Source: Hydractinia symbiolongicarpus (Eukaryota; Cnidaria; Hydrozoa; Anthoathecata; Hydractiniidae). From it: 64,000 bases of DNA. Shown here in pieces: positions 36,113 to 49,223 of the stretch (position 1 is its first letter; each line of letters starts with the position of its first letter). The notes beneath the pieces were generated by a model, which made no database searches, was not told the DNA's origin, and worked only from the letters and a program-made list of their open reading frames with translations. A program made the position numbers and the translations under genes. Where the stretch lies: assembly GCF_029227915.1 (NCBI RefSeq), contig NC_079876.1, positions 34,579,828-34,643,827 of the forward strand, read 5' to 3'.

Positions 36113-38300
36113 AGTCCAATTGTCTCCTTTATCACATTTATCAGGTGACAGTCCAAAGTTAGTTCAATTAAGTCCCACAGTCAATCGTTTCATAGTTAAA
36201 AGCGATGCAACCTAGTAATATCAGATAAATATCGCTAAATACATGTTGGTACGAATATGTGACCCAAACGTTGTAACTTAAACGGACTGACACCGTTAGA
36301 AAGTCAATGAAATGTAGTTTTTGAAACTATTGCTACTTCTTCAGCGCGCGCTAAAGGCAAGGATTGGTCCCACAGTAAAAAAATGACTTTTTTAGCTTAA
36401 TTTTTAAATGAAGCGCTACCACAGCGCCCAGTGTAATCGCTGAGTTCCGGCAATCACGTCAAATTAAGAAGAATGTTATTTCTTGGAGTCCAATTGTCTC
36501 CTTTATCACATTTATCAGGTGACAGTCCAAAGTTAGTTCAATAAAGTCCCACAGTCAATCGTTTCATAGTTAAAAGCGATGCAACCTAGTAATGTTAGAA
36601 AAATATTGCTAAATACATGTGGGTACGAATATGTGACCAAACCGTTGTAACTGAAAGGGACTGCCACCGTTAGAAAGTCAATGAAATGTAGTTTTTGAAA
36701 CTGTCGCTATTTCTTCAGCGCGCGATAACGGATAGGATTGGTCCCACAGTAAAAATGACATAGTTATCTAAGTTTTAGCGCTACCACAGCGCCCAGTGTA
36801 ATTGCTGAGTTCCGGCAATCACGTCAAGTTAAGAAGAATGTTATTTCTTGGAGTCCAATTGTCTCCTTTATCACATTTATCAAGTGACAGTCCAAAGTTA
36901 GTTCAATTAAGTCCAACAGTCAATCGTTTCATAGTTAAAAGCGATGCAACCTAGTAATATCACAAAAATATCGCTTAATACATGTTTGTACGAATATGTG
37001 ACCTAACCGTTGTAACTCAAACAGACAGACATCGTTAGAAAGTCAATGAAATGCAGTTTTTGAAACTGTCGCTATTTTTTCAGCGCGCAATAACGGATAG
37101 GATTAGTCCCACAGTAAAAAATGACTTATTTATTTAAATTTTTAAATGAAGCGCTACCACAGAGACCAGTGTAATCGCTAAGTTTTGGCAATCATGTCTA
37201 ATTAAGAAGAATGTTATTTCTTAGAGTCCAATTGTCTCCTTTATCACATTTATCAGGTGACAGTCCAAAGTTAGTTCAATTAAGTCCAACAGTCAATCGT
37301 TTCATAGTTAAAAGCGATGCAACCTAGTAATATCAGATAAATATCGCTAAATACATGTTGGTACGAATATGTGACCCAAACGTTGTAACTCAAACAGACT
37401 GACACCGTTAGAAAATCAATGAAATGTAGTTTTTGAAACTATTGTTACTTCTTCAGCGCGCACAAACGGCTAGGATTGGTCCCACAGTAAGAAATGACTT
37501 ATTTATCTAAATTTTTAAATGAAGCGCTACCACAGAGCCCAGTGTAATCGCTGAGTTTCGTCAATCATGTCAAATTAAGAAGAATGTTTTTTCTTGGAAT
37601 CCAATTGTCTCCTTTATCACATTTATCAGGTGACAGTCCAAAGTTAGTTCAATTAAGTCCCACAGTCAATCGTTTCTTAGTTAAAAGCGATGCAACCTAG
37701 TGATATCAGATAAATATCGCTAAATACATATTTGTACGAATATGTGACCCAAACGTTGTAACTCAAACGGATTGATACTGTTAGAAAGTCAATGAAATGT
37801 AGTTTTTGAAACTGTCGCTATTTCTTCAGCGCGGGAAAACAGCTAGGATTTGTCCAACAGTAAAGAATGACTTATTTATCTAAATTTTTATATGAAGCGC
37901 TACCACAGCGCCCAGTGTAATCGCTGAGTTCCGGCAATCACGTCAAATTAAGAAGAATGTTATTTCTTGGAGTCCAATTGTCTCATTTATCACATTTATC
38001 AGATCACAGTCCAAAGTTAGTTCAATTAAGTCCCACAGTCAATCGTTTCACTGTTAAAAGCGATGCAACCTAGTAATATCAGATAAATATCGCTAAATAC
38101 ATGTTGGTACGAATATGTGACCCAAACGTTGTAACTCAAACAGACTGACACCGTTAGAAAATCAATGAAATGTAGTTTTTGAAACTATTGTTACTTCTTC
38201 AGCGCGCACAAACGGCTAGGATTGGTCCCACAGTAAGAAATGACTTATTTATCTAAATTTTTAAATGAAGCGCTACCACAGAGCCCAGTGTAATCGCTGA
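36113..38300. repeat. Mosaic segment joining two marker sets
   Basis: About six monomers lie here. The first part to about 36560 is ordinary. Then 36613-37323 matches 29160-29870 (GACATAGTTATC and ATCAAGTGACAG shared at an offset of 7453), and 37325-38300 returns to the X/Y set and matches about 35094-36069 at an offset of 2231. Two formerly separate blocks are thus spliced together in register. Confidence 0.83.
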
Positions 38301-41300
38301 GTTCCGGCAATCACGTCAAATTAAGAAGAATGTTATTTCTTGGAGTCCAATTGTCTCACTTTCACATTTAAAAGGACACAGTCCATAATCAGTTCAATTA
38401 AGTCCCACAGTCAATCGTTTCACTGTTAAAAGCCATACAACCTAGTAATATCAGAAAAATATCGCTAAATACATGTTGGTACGAACATGTGACACAACCG
38501 TTGAAACTCAAACGGACTGACACCGTTAGAAAGTCAATGAAATTTAGTTTTTGAAACTCGCGCTATCTCCTCAGCGCGCGATAACGGCTAGGATTGGTCC
38601 CACAGTAAAGAATGACTTATTTATCTAAATTTTTAAATGAAGCGCTACCACAGAGACCAGTGTAATCGCTAAGTTTTGGCAATCATGTCAAATTAAGAAG
38701 AATGTTATTTCTTGGAGTCCAATTGTCTCCTTTATCACATTTATCAGGTGACAGTCCAAAGTTAGTTCAATTAAGTCCCACAGTCAATCGTTTCATAGTT
38801 AAAAGCGCTGCAACCTAGTAATATTAGAAAAATATTGCTAAATACATGTGGGTACGAATATGTGACCAAACCGTTGTAACTGAAAGGGACTGCCACCGTT
38901 AGAAAGTCAATGAAATGTAGTTTTTGAAACTGTCGCTATTTCTTCAGCGCGCGATAACGGATAGGATTGGTCCCACAGTAAAAATGACTTACTTATCTAA
39001 GTTTTAGCGCTACCACAGCGCCCAGTGTAATTGCTGAGTTCCGGCAATCACGTCAAGTTAAGAAGAATGTTATTTCTTGGAGTCCAATTGTCTCCTTTAT
39101 CACATTTATCAGGTGACAGTCCAAAGTTAGTTCAATTAAGTCCAACAGTCAATCGTTTCATAGTTAAAAGCGATGCAACCTAGTAATATCACAAAAATAT
39201 CGCTTAATACATGTTTGTACGAATATGTGACCTAACCGTTGTAACTCAAACAGACAGACATCGTTAGAAAGTCAATGAAATGCAGTTTTTGAAACTGTCG
39301 CTATTTTTTCAGCGCGCAATAACAGATAGGATTAGTCCCACAGTAAAAAATGACTTATTTATTTAAATTTTTAAATGAAGCGCTACCACAGAGACCAGTG
39401 TAATCGCTAAGTTTTGGCAATCATGTCTAATTAAGAAGAATGTTATTTCTTAGAGTCCAATTGTCTCCTTTATCACATTTATCAGGTGACAGTCCAAAGT
39501 TAGTTCAATTAAGTCCAACAGTCAATCGTTTCATAGTTAAAAGCGATGCAACCTAGTAATATCACAAAAATATCGCTTAATACATGTTTGTACGAATATG
39601 TGACCTAACCGTTGTAACTCAAACAGACAGACATCGTTAGAAAGTCAATGAAATGCAGTTTTTGAAACTGTCGCTATTTTTTCAGCGCGCAATAACGGAT
39701 AGGATTAGTCCCACAGTAAAAAATGCCTTATTTATTTAAATTTTTAAATGAAGCGCTACCACAGAGACCAGTGTAATCGCTAAGTTTTGGCAATCATGTC
39801 TAATTAAGAAGAATGTTATTTCTTAGAGTCCAATTGTCTCCTTTATCACATTTATCAGGTGACAGTCCAAAGTTAGTTCAATTAAGTCCCACAGTCAATC
39901 GTTTCATAGTTAAAAGCGATGCAACCTAGTAATATCACAAAAATATCGCTAAATACATGTTTGTACGAATATTTGACCTAACCGTTGTAACTCAAACGGA
40001 CAGACACCGTTAGAAAGTCAATGAAATGTAGTTTTTGAAACTGTCGCTACTTCTTCAGCGCGCGATAACGGTCAGGATTGGTCCCACAGTAAAGAATGAC
40101 TTATTTACCCAAACTTTTAAATGAAGCGCTACCACATCGCCCAGTGTAATCGCTGAGTTCCGGCAATCACGTCAAATTAAGAAGAATGTTATTTCTTGGA
40201 GTCCAATTGTCTCATTTATCACATTTATCAGATCTCAGTCCAAATTTATATCAATTAAGTCCCACAGTCAATCGTTTCATAGTTAAAAGCGATGCAACCT
40301 AGTAATATCAGAAAAATATCGCTAAATACATGTTGGTACAAATATGTGACCCAAACGTTGTAACTCAAACGGACTGACACCGTTAGAAAGTCAATGAAAT
40401 GTAGTTTTTGAAACTATTGCTACTTCTTCAGCGTGCGCTAACGGCAAGGATTGGTCCCACAGTAAAAAAAAGACTTTTTTTAGCTTAATTTTTAAATGAA
40501 GCGCTACCACAGCGCCCAGTGTAATCGCTGAGTTCCGGCAATCACGTCAAATTAAGAAGAATGTTATTTCTTGGATTCCAATTGTCTCACTTTCACATTT
40601 ATAAGTTCACAGTCCATAATCAGTTCAATTGAGTCCCACAGTCAATCGTTTCACTGTTAAAAGCCATACAACCTAGTAATATCAGAAAGATATCGCTAAA
40701 TACATGTTGGTACGAATATGTGCCTCAACCAATGTAACTCAAACGGATTGATACTGTTAGAAAGTCAATGAAATGTAGTTTTTGAAACTGTCGCTATTTC
40801 TTCAGCGCGGGATAACAGCTAGGATTGGTCCCACAGTAAAATATGACTTATTTATCTAAATTCTTAAATGAAGCGCTACCGCAGCGGCCAGTGTAATCGC
40901 CTAGTTCCGGCAATCACGTCAAATTAAGAAGAATGGTATTTCTTGAAGTCCAATTGTCTCATTTTTCACATTTATCAGGTCACAGTCCAAAGTTAGTTCA
41001 ATTAAGTCCCACAGTCAATCGTTTCATTGTTAAAAGCGATGCAACCTAGTAATATCAAAAAAATATCGCTAAATACATGTTGGTACGAATATGTGACACA
41101 ACTGTTGAAACTCAAACGGACTGACACCGTTAGAAAGTCAATGAAATGTAGTTTTTGAAACTGTCGCTATTTCTTCAGCGCGCGATAACGGATAAGATTG
41201 GTCCCACAGTAAAGAACGACTTATTTATCTAAATTTTTAAATAAAGCGCCACCACAACGCCCAGTGTAATCGCTGATTTCCGGCAATCACGTCAAATTAG

Positions 41301-43840
41301 GAAGAATGTTTTTTCTTGGAGTCCATTTGTGTCATTTATCACATTGATCAGGTCACGGTCCAAAGTGAGTTCAATTAAGTACCACAGTCAATCATTTCAC
41401 TGTTAAAAGCGATGCAACCAGGTAATATCAGATAAATATCGCTAAATACATGTGGGTACGAATATGTGACCAAACCGTTGTAACTGAAAGGGACTGACAC
41501 CGTTAGAAAGTCAATGAAATGTAGTTTTTGAAACTGTCGCTATTTATTCAGCGCGCGATAACGGATAGGATTGGTACCACAGTAAAGAATGACTTAGTTA
41601 TCTAAGTTTTAGCGCTACCACAGCGCCCAGTGTAATTGCTGAGTTCCGGCAATCACGTCAAGTTAAGAAGAATGTTATTTCTTGGAGTCCAATTGTCTCC
41701 TTTATCACATTTATCAGGTGACAGTCCAAAGTTAGTTCAATTAAGTCCAACAGTCAATCGTTTCATAGTTAAAAGCGATGCAACCTAGTAATATCACAAA
41801 AATATCGCTTAATACATGTTTGTACGAATATGTGACCTAACCGTTGTAACTCAAACGGACAGACATCGTTAGAAAGTCAATGAAATGTAGTTTTTGAAAC
41901 TGTCGCTATTTTTTCAGCGCGCAATAACGGATAGGATTAGTCCCACAGTAAAGAATGACTTATTTATTTAAATTTTTAAATGAAGCGCTACCACAGAGAC
42001 CAGTGTAATCGCTAAGTTTTGGCAATCATGTCTAATTAAGAAGAATGTTATTTTTTAGAGTCCAATTGTCTCCTTTATCACATTTATCAGGTGACAGTCC
42101 AAAGTTAGTTCAATTAAGTCCCACAGTCAATCGTTTCATAGTTAAAAGCGATGCAACCTAGTAATATCACAAAAATATCGCTAAATACATGTTTGTACGA
42201 ATATTGGACCTAACCGTTGTAACTCAAACGGACAGACACCGTTAGAAAGTCAATGAAATGTAGTTTTTGAAACTGTCGCTATTTCTTCAGCGCGCGATAA
42301 CGGATAGGATTGGTCCCACAGTAAAGAATGACTTATTAATCTAAATTTTTAAATGAAGCGCTACCACAGCGCCCAGTGTAATCGCTGAGTTCCGGCAATC
42401 ACGTCAAATTAAGAAGAATGTTATTTCATGGAGTCCAATTGTCTCATCTATCACATTTATCAGATCTCAGTCCAAATTTATATCAATTAAGTCCCACAGT
42501 CAATCGTTTCATAGTTAAAAGCGATGCAACCTAGTAATATCAGAAAAATATCGCTAAATACATGTTGGTACGAATATGTGACCCAAACGTTGTAACTCAA
42601 ACGGACTGACACCGTTAGAAAGTCAATGAAATGTAGTTTTTGAAACTATTGCTACTTCTTCAGCGCGCGCTAACGGCAAGGATTGGTCCCACAGTAAAAA
42701 AAAGACTTTTTTAGCTTAATTTTTAAATGAAGCGCTACCACAGCGCCCAGTGTAATCGCTGAGTTCCGGCAATCACGTCAAATTAAGAAGAATGTTATTT
42801 CTTGGATTCCAATTGTCTCACTTTCACATTTATAAGTTCACAGTCCATAATCAGTTCAATTAAGTCCCACAGTCAATCGTTTCACTGTTAAAAGCCATAC
42901 AACCTAGTAATATCAGAAAGATATCGCTAAATACATGTTGGTACGAATATGTGCCTCAACCATTGTAACTCAAACGGATTGATACTGTTAGAAAGTCAAT
43001 GAAATGTAGTTTTTGAAACTGTCGCTATTTCTTCAGCGCGGGATAACAGCTAGGATTGGTCCCACAGTAAAATATGACTTATTTATCTAAACTCTTAAAT
43101 GAAGCGCTACCGCAGCGGCCAGTGTAATCGCCTAGTTCCGGCAATCACGTCAAATTAAGAAGAATGTTATTTCTTGAAGTCCAATTGTCTCATTTTTTAC
43201 ATTTATCAGGTCACAGTCCAAAGTTAGTTCAATGAAGTCCCACAGTCAATCGTTTCATTGTTAAAAGCGATGCAACCTAGTAATATCAAAAAAATGTCGC
43301 TAAATACATGTTGGTACGAATATGTGACACAACCGTTAAAACTCAAACGGACTGACGCCGTTAGAAAGTCAATGAAATGCAGTTTTTGAAGCTGTCGCTA
43401 TTTCTTCAGCGCGCGATAACGGATAGGATTGGTCCCACAATAAAAAATGACTTCTTTTATCTTAATTCTTTAATGACGCGCTACCACAGAGCCCAATGTA
43501 ATCGCTGAGTTTGGCACCATGTCAAATTAAGAAGAATGTTATATCTTGGAGTCCAATTGTCTCTTTTATCACATTTATCAGCTGACAGTTCAAAGTTAGT
43601 TCAATTAATTCCCACAGTCAATCGTTTCATAGTTAAAAGCGATGCAACCTAGTAATATCACAAAAATATCACTAAATACATGTTTGTACGAACATGTGAC
43701 CTAACCGTTATAACTCAAACGGACAGACACCGTTAGAAAGTCAATGAAATGTAGTTTTTGAAACTGTCGCTATTTCTTCAGCGCGCGATAACGGATAGGA
43801 TTGGTCCCACAGTAAAGAATGACTTATTAATCTAAATTTT
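38301..43840. repeat. 6-mer-like higher-order repeat, two uneven copies (~2604 and ~2232 bp)
   Basis: Strings of markers recur in the same order: TGTGGGTACG (38850 and 41454, offset 2604), CTAAGTTTTAGCGC, CGCTTAATACATG, TTCTTAGAG or TTTTTAGAG, CAGATCTCAGTCCAAATTT (40230 and 42462, offset 2232), TTCTTGGATTCC with ACATTTATAAG, and TAATCGCCTAG. The 372-bp difference in offset comes from a monomer present twice near 39.25 and 39.62 kb in the left copy. A third monomer pair near 43.44-43.70 carries the older CTTTAATGACGCGC and CGAACATGTG variants. No gene is present. Confidence 0.84.
39131..39876. repeat. Single-monomer tandem duplication (373 bp) inside the 6-mer
   Basis: CAGACAGACATCG with the rare GAAATGCAGTTTTTG occurs at 39251 and 39624, 373 bp apart, and the flanking CGCTTAATACATGTTTG and TTCTTAGAG markers are repeated too. 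The copies differ at only a few bases, for example AACAGATAGG against AACGGATAGG and AATGACTTA against AATGCCTTA. The exact edges cannot be placed. Confidence 0.82.
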
Positions 43841-45993
43841 TAAATGAAGCGCTACCACAGCGCCCAGTGTAATCGCTGAGTTCCGGCAATCACGTCAAAT
43901 TAAGAAGAATGTTATTTCTTGGAGTCCAATTGTCTCATTTATCACATTTATCAGATCACAGTCCAAAGTTAGTTCAATTAAGTCCCACAGTCAATCGTTT
44001 CACTGTTAAAAGCGATGCAACCTAGTAATATCAGATAAATATCGCTAAATACATGTTGGTACGAATATGTGACCCAAACGTTGTAACTCAAACGGACTGA
44101 CACCGTTACAAAGTCAATGAAATGTAGTTTTGAAACTATTGTTACTTCTTCAGCGCGCACAAGCGGCTAGGATTGGTCCCACAGTAAGAAATGACTTATT
44201 TACCTAAATTTATAAATGAAGCGCTACCACAGAGCCCAGTGTTATCGCTGAGTTTCGTCAATCATGTCAAATTAAGAAGAATGTTAATTCTTGGAATCTA
44301 ATTGTCTCCTTTATCACATTTATCAGGTGACAGTCCAAAGTTAGTTTAATTAAGTCCCAGAGTCAATCGTTTCACTGTTAAAAGCGATGCAACCTAGTAA
44401 TATCAGATAAATATCGCTAAATACATGTTGGTACGAATATGTGACCCAAACGTTGTAACTCAAACGGATTGATACTGTTAGAAAGTCAATGAAATGTAGT
44501 TTTTGAAACTGTCGCTATTTCTTCAGCGTGGGAAAACAGCTAGGATTTGTCCAAAAGTAAAGAATGACTTATTTATCTAAATTTTTAAATGAAGCGCTAC
44601 CACAGCGCCCAGTGTAATCGCTGAGTTCCGGCAATCACGTCAAATTAAGAAGAATGTTATTTCTTGGAGTCCAATTGTCTCATTTATCACATTTATCAGA
44701 TCACAGTCCAAAGCTAGTTCAATTAAGTCCCACAGTCAATCGTTTCACTGTTAAAAGCGATGCAACCTAGTAATATCAGATAAATATCGCTAAATACATG
44801 TTGGTACGAATATGTGACCCAAACATTGTAATTCAAACGGACTGACACCGTTAGAAAGTCAATGAAATGTAGTTTTTGAAACTATTGTTACTTCTTCAGC
44901 GCGCACAAACGGCTAGGATTGGTCCCACAGTAAGAAATGACTTATTTATCTAAACTTTTAAATGAAGCGCTACCACAGAGCCAAGTGTAATCGCTGAGTT
45001 TCGTCAATCATGTCAAATTAAGAAGAATGTTATTTCTTGGAATCCAATTGTCTCCTTTATCACATTTATCAGGTGACAGTCCAAAGTTAGTTCAATTAAG
45101 TCCCACAGTCAATCGTTTCATAGTTAAAAGCGATGCAACCCAGTAATATCAGATAAATATCGCTAAATACATGTTGGTACGAATATGTGACCCAAACGTT
45201 GTAACTCAAACTGATTGATACTGTTAGAAAGTCACTGAAATGTAGTTTTTGAAACTGTCGCTATTTCTTCAGCGCGGGAAAACAGCTAGGATTGGTCCCA
45301 CAGTAAAGAATGACTTATTTATCTAAACTCTTAAATGAAGCGCTACCGCAGCGGCCAGTGTAATCGCTGAGTTCCGGCAATCACGTCAAATTAAGAAGAA
45401 CGTTATTTCTTGACGTCCAATGGTCTCATTTTTCACATTTATCAGGTCACAGTCCAAAGTTAGTTCAATTAAGTCCCACAGTCAATCGTTTCATTGTTAA
45501 AAGCGATGCAACCTAGTAATAACAAAAAAATATCGCTAAATACATATTGGTACGAATATGTGACACAACTGTTGAAACTCAAACGGACTGACACAGTTAG
45601 AAAGTCAATTAAATGTAGTTTTTGAAACTCGCGCTATCTCCTCAGCGCATGATAACGGCTAGGATTGGTCCCACAGTAAAGAATGACATATTTATCTAAA
45701 TTTTTAAATGAAGCGCTACCACAGAGACCAGTGTAATCGCTAAGTTTTGGCAATCATGTCAAATTAAGAAGAATGTTATTTCTTGGAGTCCAATTGTCTC
45801 ATTTATCACATTTATCAGATCACAGTCCAAAGTTAGTTCAATTAAGTCCCACAGTCAATCGTTTCACTGTTAAAAGCAATGCAACCTAGTAATATCAGAT
45901 AAATATCGCTAAATACATGTTGGTACGAATATGTGACCCAAACGTTGTGACTCAAACGGACTGACACTGTTAGAAAGTCAATGAAATGTAGTT
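43841..45993. repeat. 6-mer higher-order repeat, copy 1 (2237-bp period)
   Basis: This block matches the next one at a constant offset of 2237 bp, six monomers. Shared rare markers include GTTACAAAGTC with GTAGTTTTGAAAC (one T shorter than usual), GCGCACAAGCGG, CCAAAGCTAG, AACATTGTAATTC, AAGAACGTTATTTCTTGACG and GTTGTGACTC. Differences are scattered single bases, such as GTGTTATCGC here against GTGTAATCGC. Two 60-codon open frames, one in each copy, are identical because the block is duplicated; they are not genes. Confidence 0.91.
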
Positions 45994-46077
45994 TTTGAAA
46001 CTGTCGCTATTTCTTCAGCGCGGGAAAGCAGCTAGGATTTGTCCAAAAGTAAAGAATGACTTATTTATCTAAATTTT

Positions 46078-48230
46078 TAAATGAAGCGCTACCACAGCGC
46101 CCAGTGTAATCGCTGAGTTCCGGCAATCACGTCAAATTAAGAAGAATGTTATTTCTTGGAGTCCAATTGTCTCATTTATCACATTTATCAGATCACAGTC
46201 CAAAGTTAGTTCAATTAAGTCCCACAGTCAATCGTTTCACTGTTAAAAGCGATGCAACCTAGTAATATCAGATAAATATCGCTAAATACATGTTGGTACG
46301 AATATGTGACCCAAACGTTGTAACTCAAACGGACTGACACCGTTACAAAGTCAATGAAATGTAGTTTTGAAACTATTGTTACTTCTTCAGCGCGCACAAG
46401 CGGCTAGGATTGGTCCCACAGTAAGAAATGACTTATTTACCTAAATTTTTAAATGAAGCGCTACCACAGAGCCCAGTGTAATCGCTGAGTTTCGTCAATC
46501 ATGTCAAATTAAGAAGAATGTTAATTCTTGGAATCTAATTGTCTCCTTTATCACATTTATCTGTTGACAGTCCAAAGTTAGTTTAATTAAGTCCCACAGT
46601 CAATCGTTTCACTGTTAAAAGCGATGCAACCTAGTAATATCAGATAAATATCGCTAAATACATGTTGGTACGAATATGTGACCCAAACGTTGTAACTCAA
46701 ACGGATTGATACTGTTAGAAAGTCAATGAAATGTAGTTTTTGAAACTGTCGCTATTTCTTCAGCGCGGGAAAACAGCTAGGATTTGTCCAAAAGTAAAGA
46801 ATGACTTATTTATCTAAATTTTTAAATGAAGCGCTACCACAGCGCCCAGTGTAATCGCTGAGTTCCGGCAATCACGTCAAATTAAGAAGAATGTTATTTC
46901 TTGGAGTCCAATTGTCTCATTTATCACATTTATCAGATCACAGTCCAAAGCTAGTTCAATTAAGTCCCACAGTCAATCGTTTCACTGTTAAAAGCGATGC
47001 AACCTAGTAATATCAGATAAATATCGCTAAATACATGTTGGTACGAATATGTGACCCAAACATTGTAATTCAAACGGACTGACACCGTTAGAAAGTCAAT
47101 GAAATGTAGTTTTTGAAACTATTGTTACTTCTTCATCGCGCACAAACGGCTAGGATTGGTCCCACAGTAAGAAATGACTTATTTATCTAAACTTTTAAAT
47201 GAAGCGCTACCACAGAGCCAAGTGTAATCGCTGAGTTTCGTCAATCATGTCAAATTAAGAAGAATGTTATTTCTTGGAATCCAATTGTCTCCTTTATCAC
47301 ATTTATCAGGTGACAGTCCAAAGTTAGTTCAATTAAGTCCCACAGTCAATCGTTTCATAGTTAAAAGCGATGCAACCTAGTAATATCAGATAAATATCGC
47401 TAAATACATGTTGGTACGAATATGTGACCCAAACGTTGTAACTGAAACTGATTGATACTGTTAGAAAGTCAATGAAATGTAGTTTTTGAAACTGTCGCTA
47501 TTTCTTCAGCGCGGGAAAACAGCTAGGATTGGTCCCACAGTAAAGAATGACTTATTTATCTAAACTCTTAAATGAAGCGCTACCGCAGCGGCCAGTGTAA
47601 TCGCTGAGTTCCGGCAATCACGTCAAATTAAGAAGAACGTTATTTCTTGACGTCCAATGGTCTCATTTTTCACATTTATCAGGTCACAGTCCAAAGTTAG
47701 TTCAATTAAGTCCCACAGTCAATCGTTTCATTGTTAAAAGCGATGCAACCTAGTAATAACAAAAAAATATCGCTAAATACATATTGGTACGAATATGTGA
47801 CACAACTGTTGAAACTCAAACGGACTGACACAGTTAGAAGGTCAATGAAATGTAGTTTTTGAAACTCGCGCTATCTCCTCAGCGCGCGATAACGGCTAGG
47901 ATTGGTCCCACAGTAAAGAATGACATATTTATCTAAATTTTTAAATGAAGCGCTACCACAGAGACCAGTGTAATCGCTAAGTTTTGGCAATCATGTCAAA
48001 TTAAGAAGAATGTTATTTCTTGGAGTCCAATTGTCTCATTTATCACATTTATCAGATCACAGTCCAAAGTTAGTTCAATTAAGTCCCACAGTCAATCGTT
48101 TCACTGTTAAAAGCAATGCAACCTAGTAATATCAGATAAATATCGCTAAATACATGTTGGTACGAATATGTGACCCAAACGTTGTGACTCAAACGGACTG
48201 ACACTGTTAGAAAGTCAATGAAATGTAGTT
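46078..48230. repeat. 6-mer higher-order repeat, copy 2 (2237-bp period)
   Basis: This is the second copy of the preceding block. It enters through a class Y-like monomer (GCGGGAAAGCAG and GATTTGTCCAAAAG near 46020-46050), which resembles the Y monomer near 44540 rather than the monomer at 43790, and so marks the junction. It ends near 48230, where ACTATTGTTAC replaces ACTGTCGC. Copy 2 shows CTGTTGACAG in place of CAGGTGACAG near 46561. Confidence 0.91.
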
Positions 48231-49223
48231 TTTGAAACTATTGTTACTTCTTCAGCGCGCACAAACGGCTAGGATTGGTCCCACAGTAAGAAATGACTTA
48301 TTTATCTAAATTTTTAAATGAAGCGGTACCACAGAGCCCAGTGTAATCGCTGAGTTTCGTCAATCATGTCAAATTAAGAAGAATGTTATTTCTTGGAATC
48401 CAATTGTCTCCTTTATCACATTTATCAGGTGACAGTCCAACGTTAGTTCAATTAAGTCCCACAGTCACTCGTTTCATAGTTAAAAGCGATGCAACCTAGT
48501 AATATCAGATAAATATCGCTAAATACATGTTGGTACGAATATGTGACCCAAACGTTGTAACTCAAACGGACTGACACCGTTAGAAAGTCAATGAAATGTA
48601 GTTTTTGAAACTATTGCTACTTCTTCAGCGCGCGCTAACGGCAAGGATTGGTCCCACAGTAAAAAAATGACTTTTTTTAGCTTAATTTTTAAATGAAGCG
48701 CTACCACAGCGCCCATTGTAATCGCTGAGTTCCGGCAATCACGTCAAATTAAGAAGAATGTTATTTCTTGGAGTCCAATTGTCTCACTTTCACATTTAAA
48801 AGGTCACAGTCCATAATCAGTTCAATTAAGTCCCACAGTCAATCGTTTCACTGGTAAAAGCCATACAACCTAGTAATATCAGAAAAATATCGCTAAATAC
48901 ATGTTGGTACGAATATGTGTCTCAACCATTGTAACTCAAACGGATTGATACTGTTAGAAAGTCAATGAAATGTAGTTTTTGAAACTGTCGCTATTTCTTC
49001 AGCGCGGGAAAACAGCTAGGATTGGTCCCACAGTAAAGAATGACTTATTTATCTAAACTCTTAAATGAAGCGCTACCGCAGCGACCAGTGTAATCGCTGA
49101 GTTCCGGCAATCACGTCAAATTAAGAAGAACGTTATTTCTTGACGTCTAATGGTCTCATTTTTCACATTTATCAGGTCACAGTCCAAAGTTAGTTCAATT
49201 AAGTCCCACAGTCAATCGTTTCA
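48231..49223. repeat. Satellite segment between two 6-mer blocks
   Basis: About 2.7 monomers lie here. The right part, from about 49060, carries AAGAACGTTATTTCTTGACG, as at 45395 and 47632, making a third, partial use of that monomer 1493 bp (four monomers) further on. An ACTTTTTTTAGCTTAATT variant is also present near 48670. No gene is present. Confidence 0.84.

Noticed and set aside
43978-44160. Minus-strand open frame of 60 codons, repeated at 46215-46397
   Set aside because: The identical second copy is explained by the 2237-bp block duplication. The frame depends on a one-base T-run loss, not on coding constraint.
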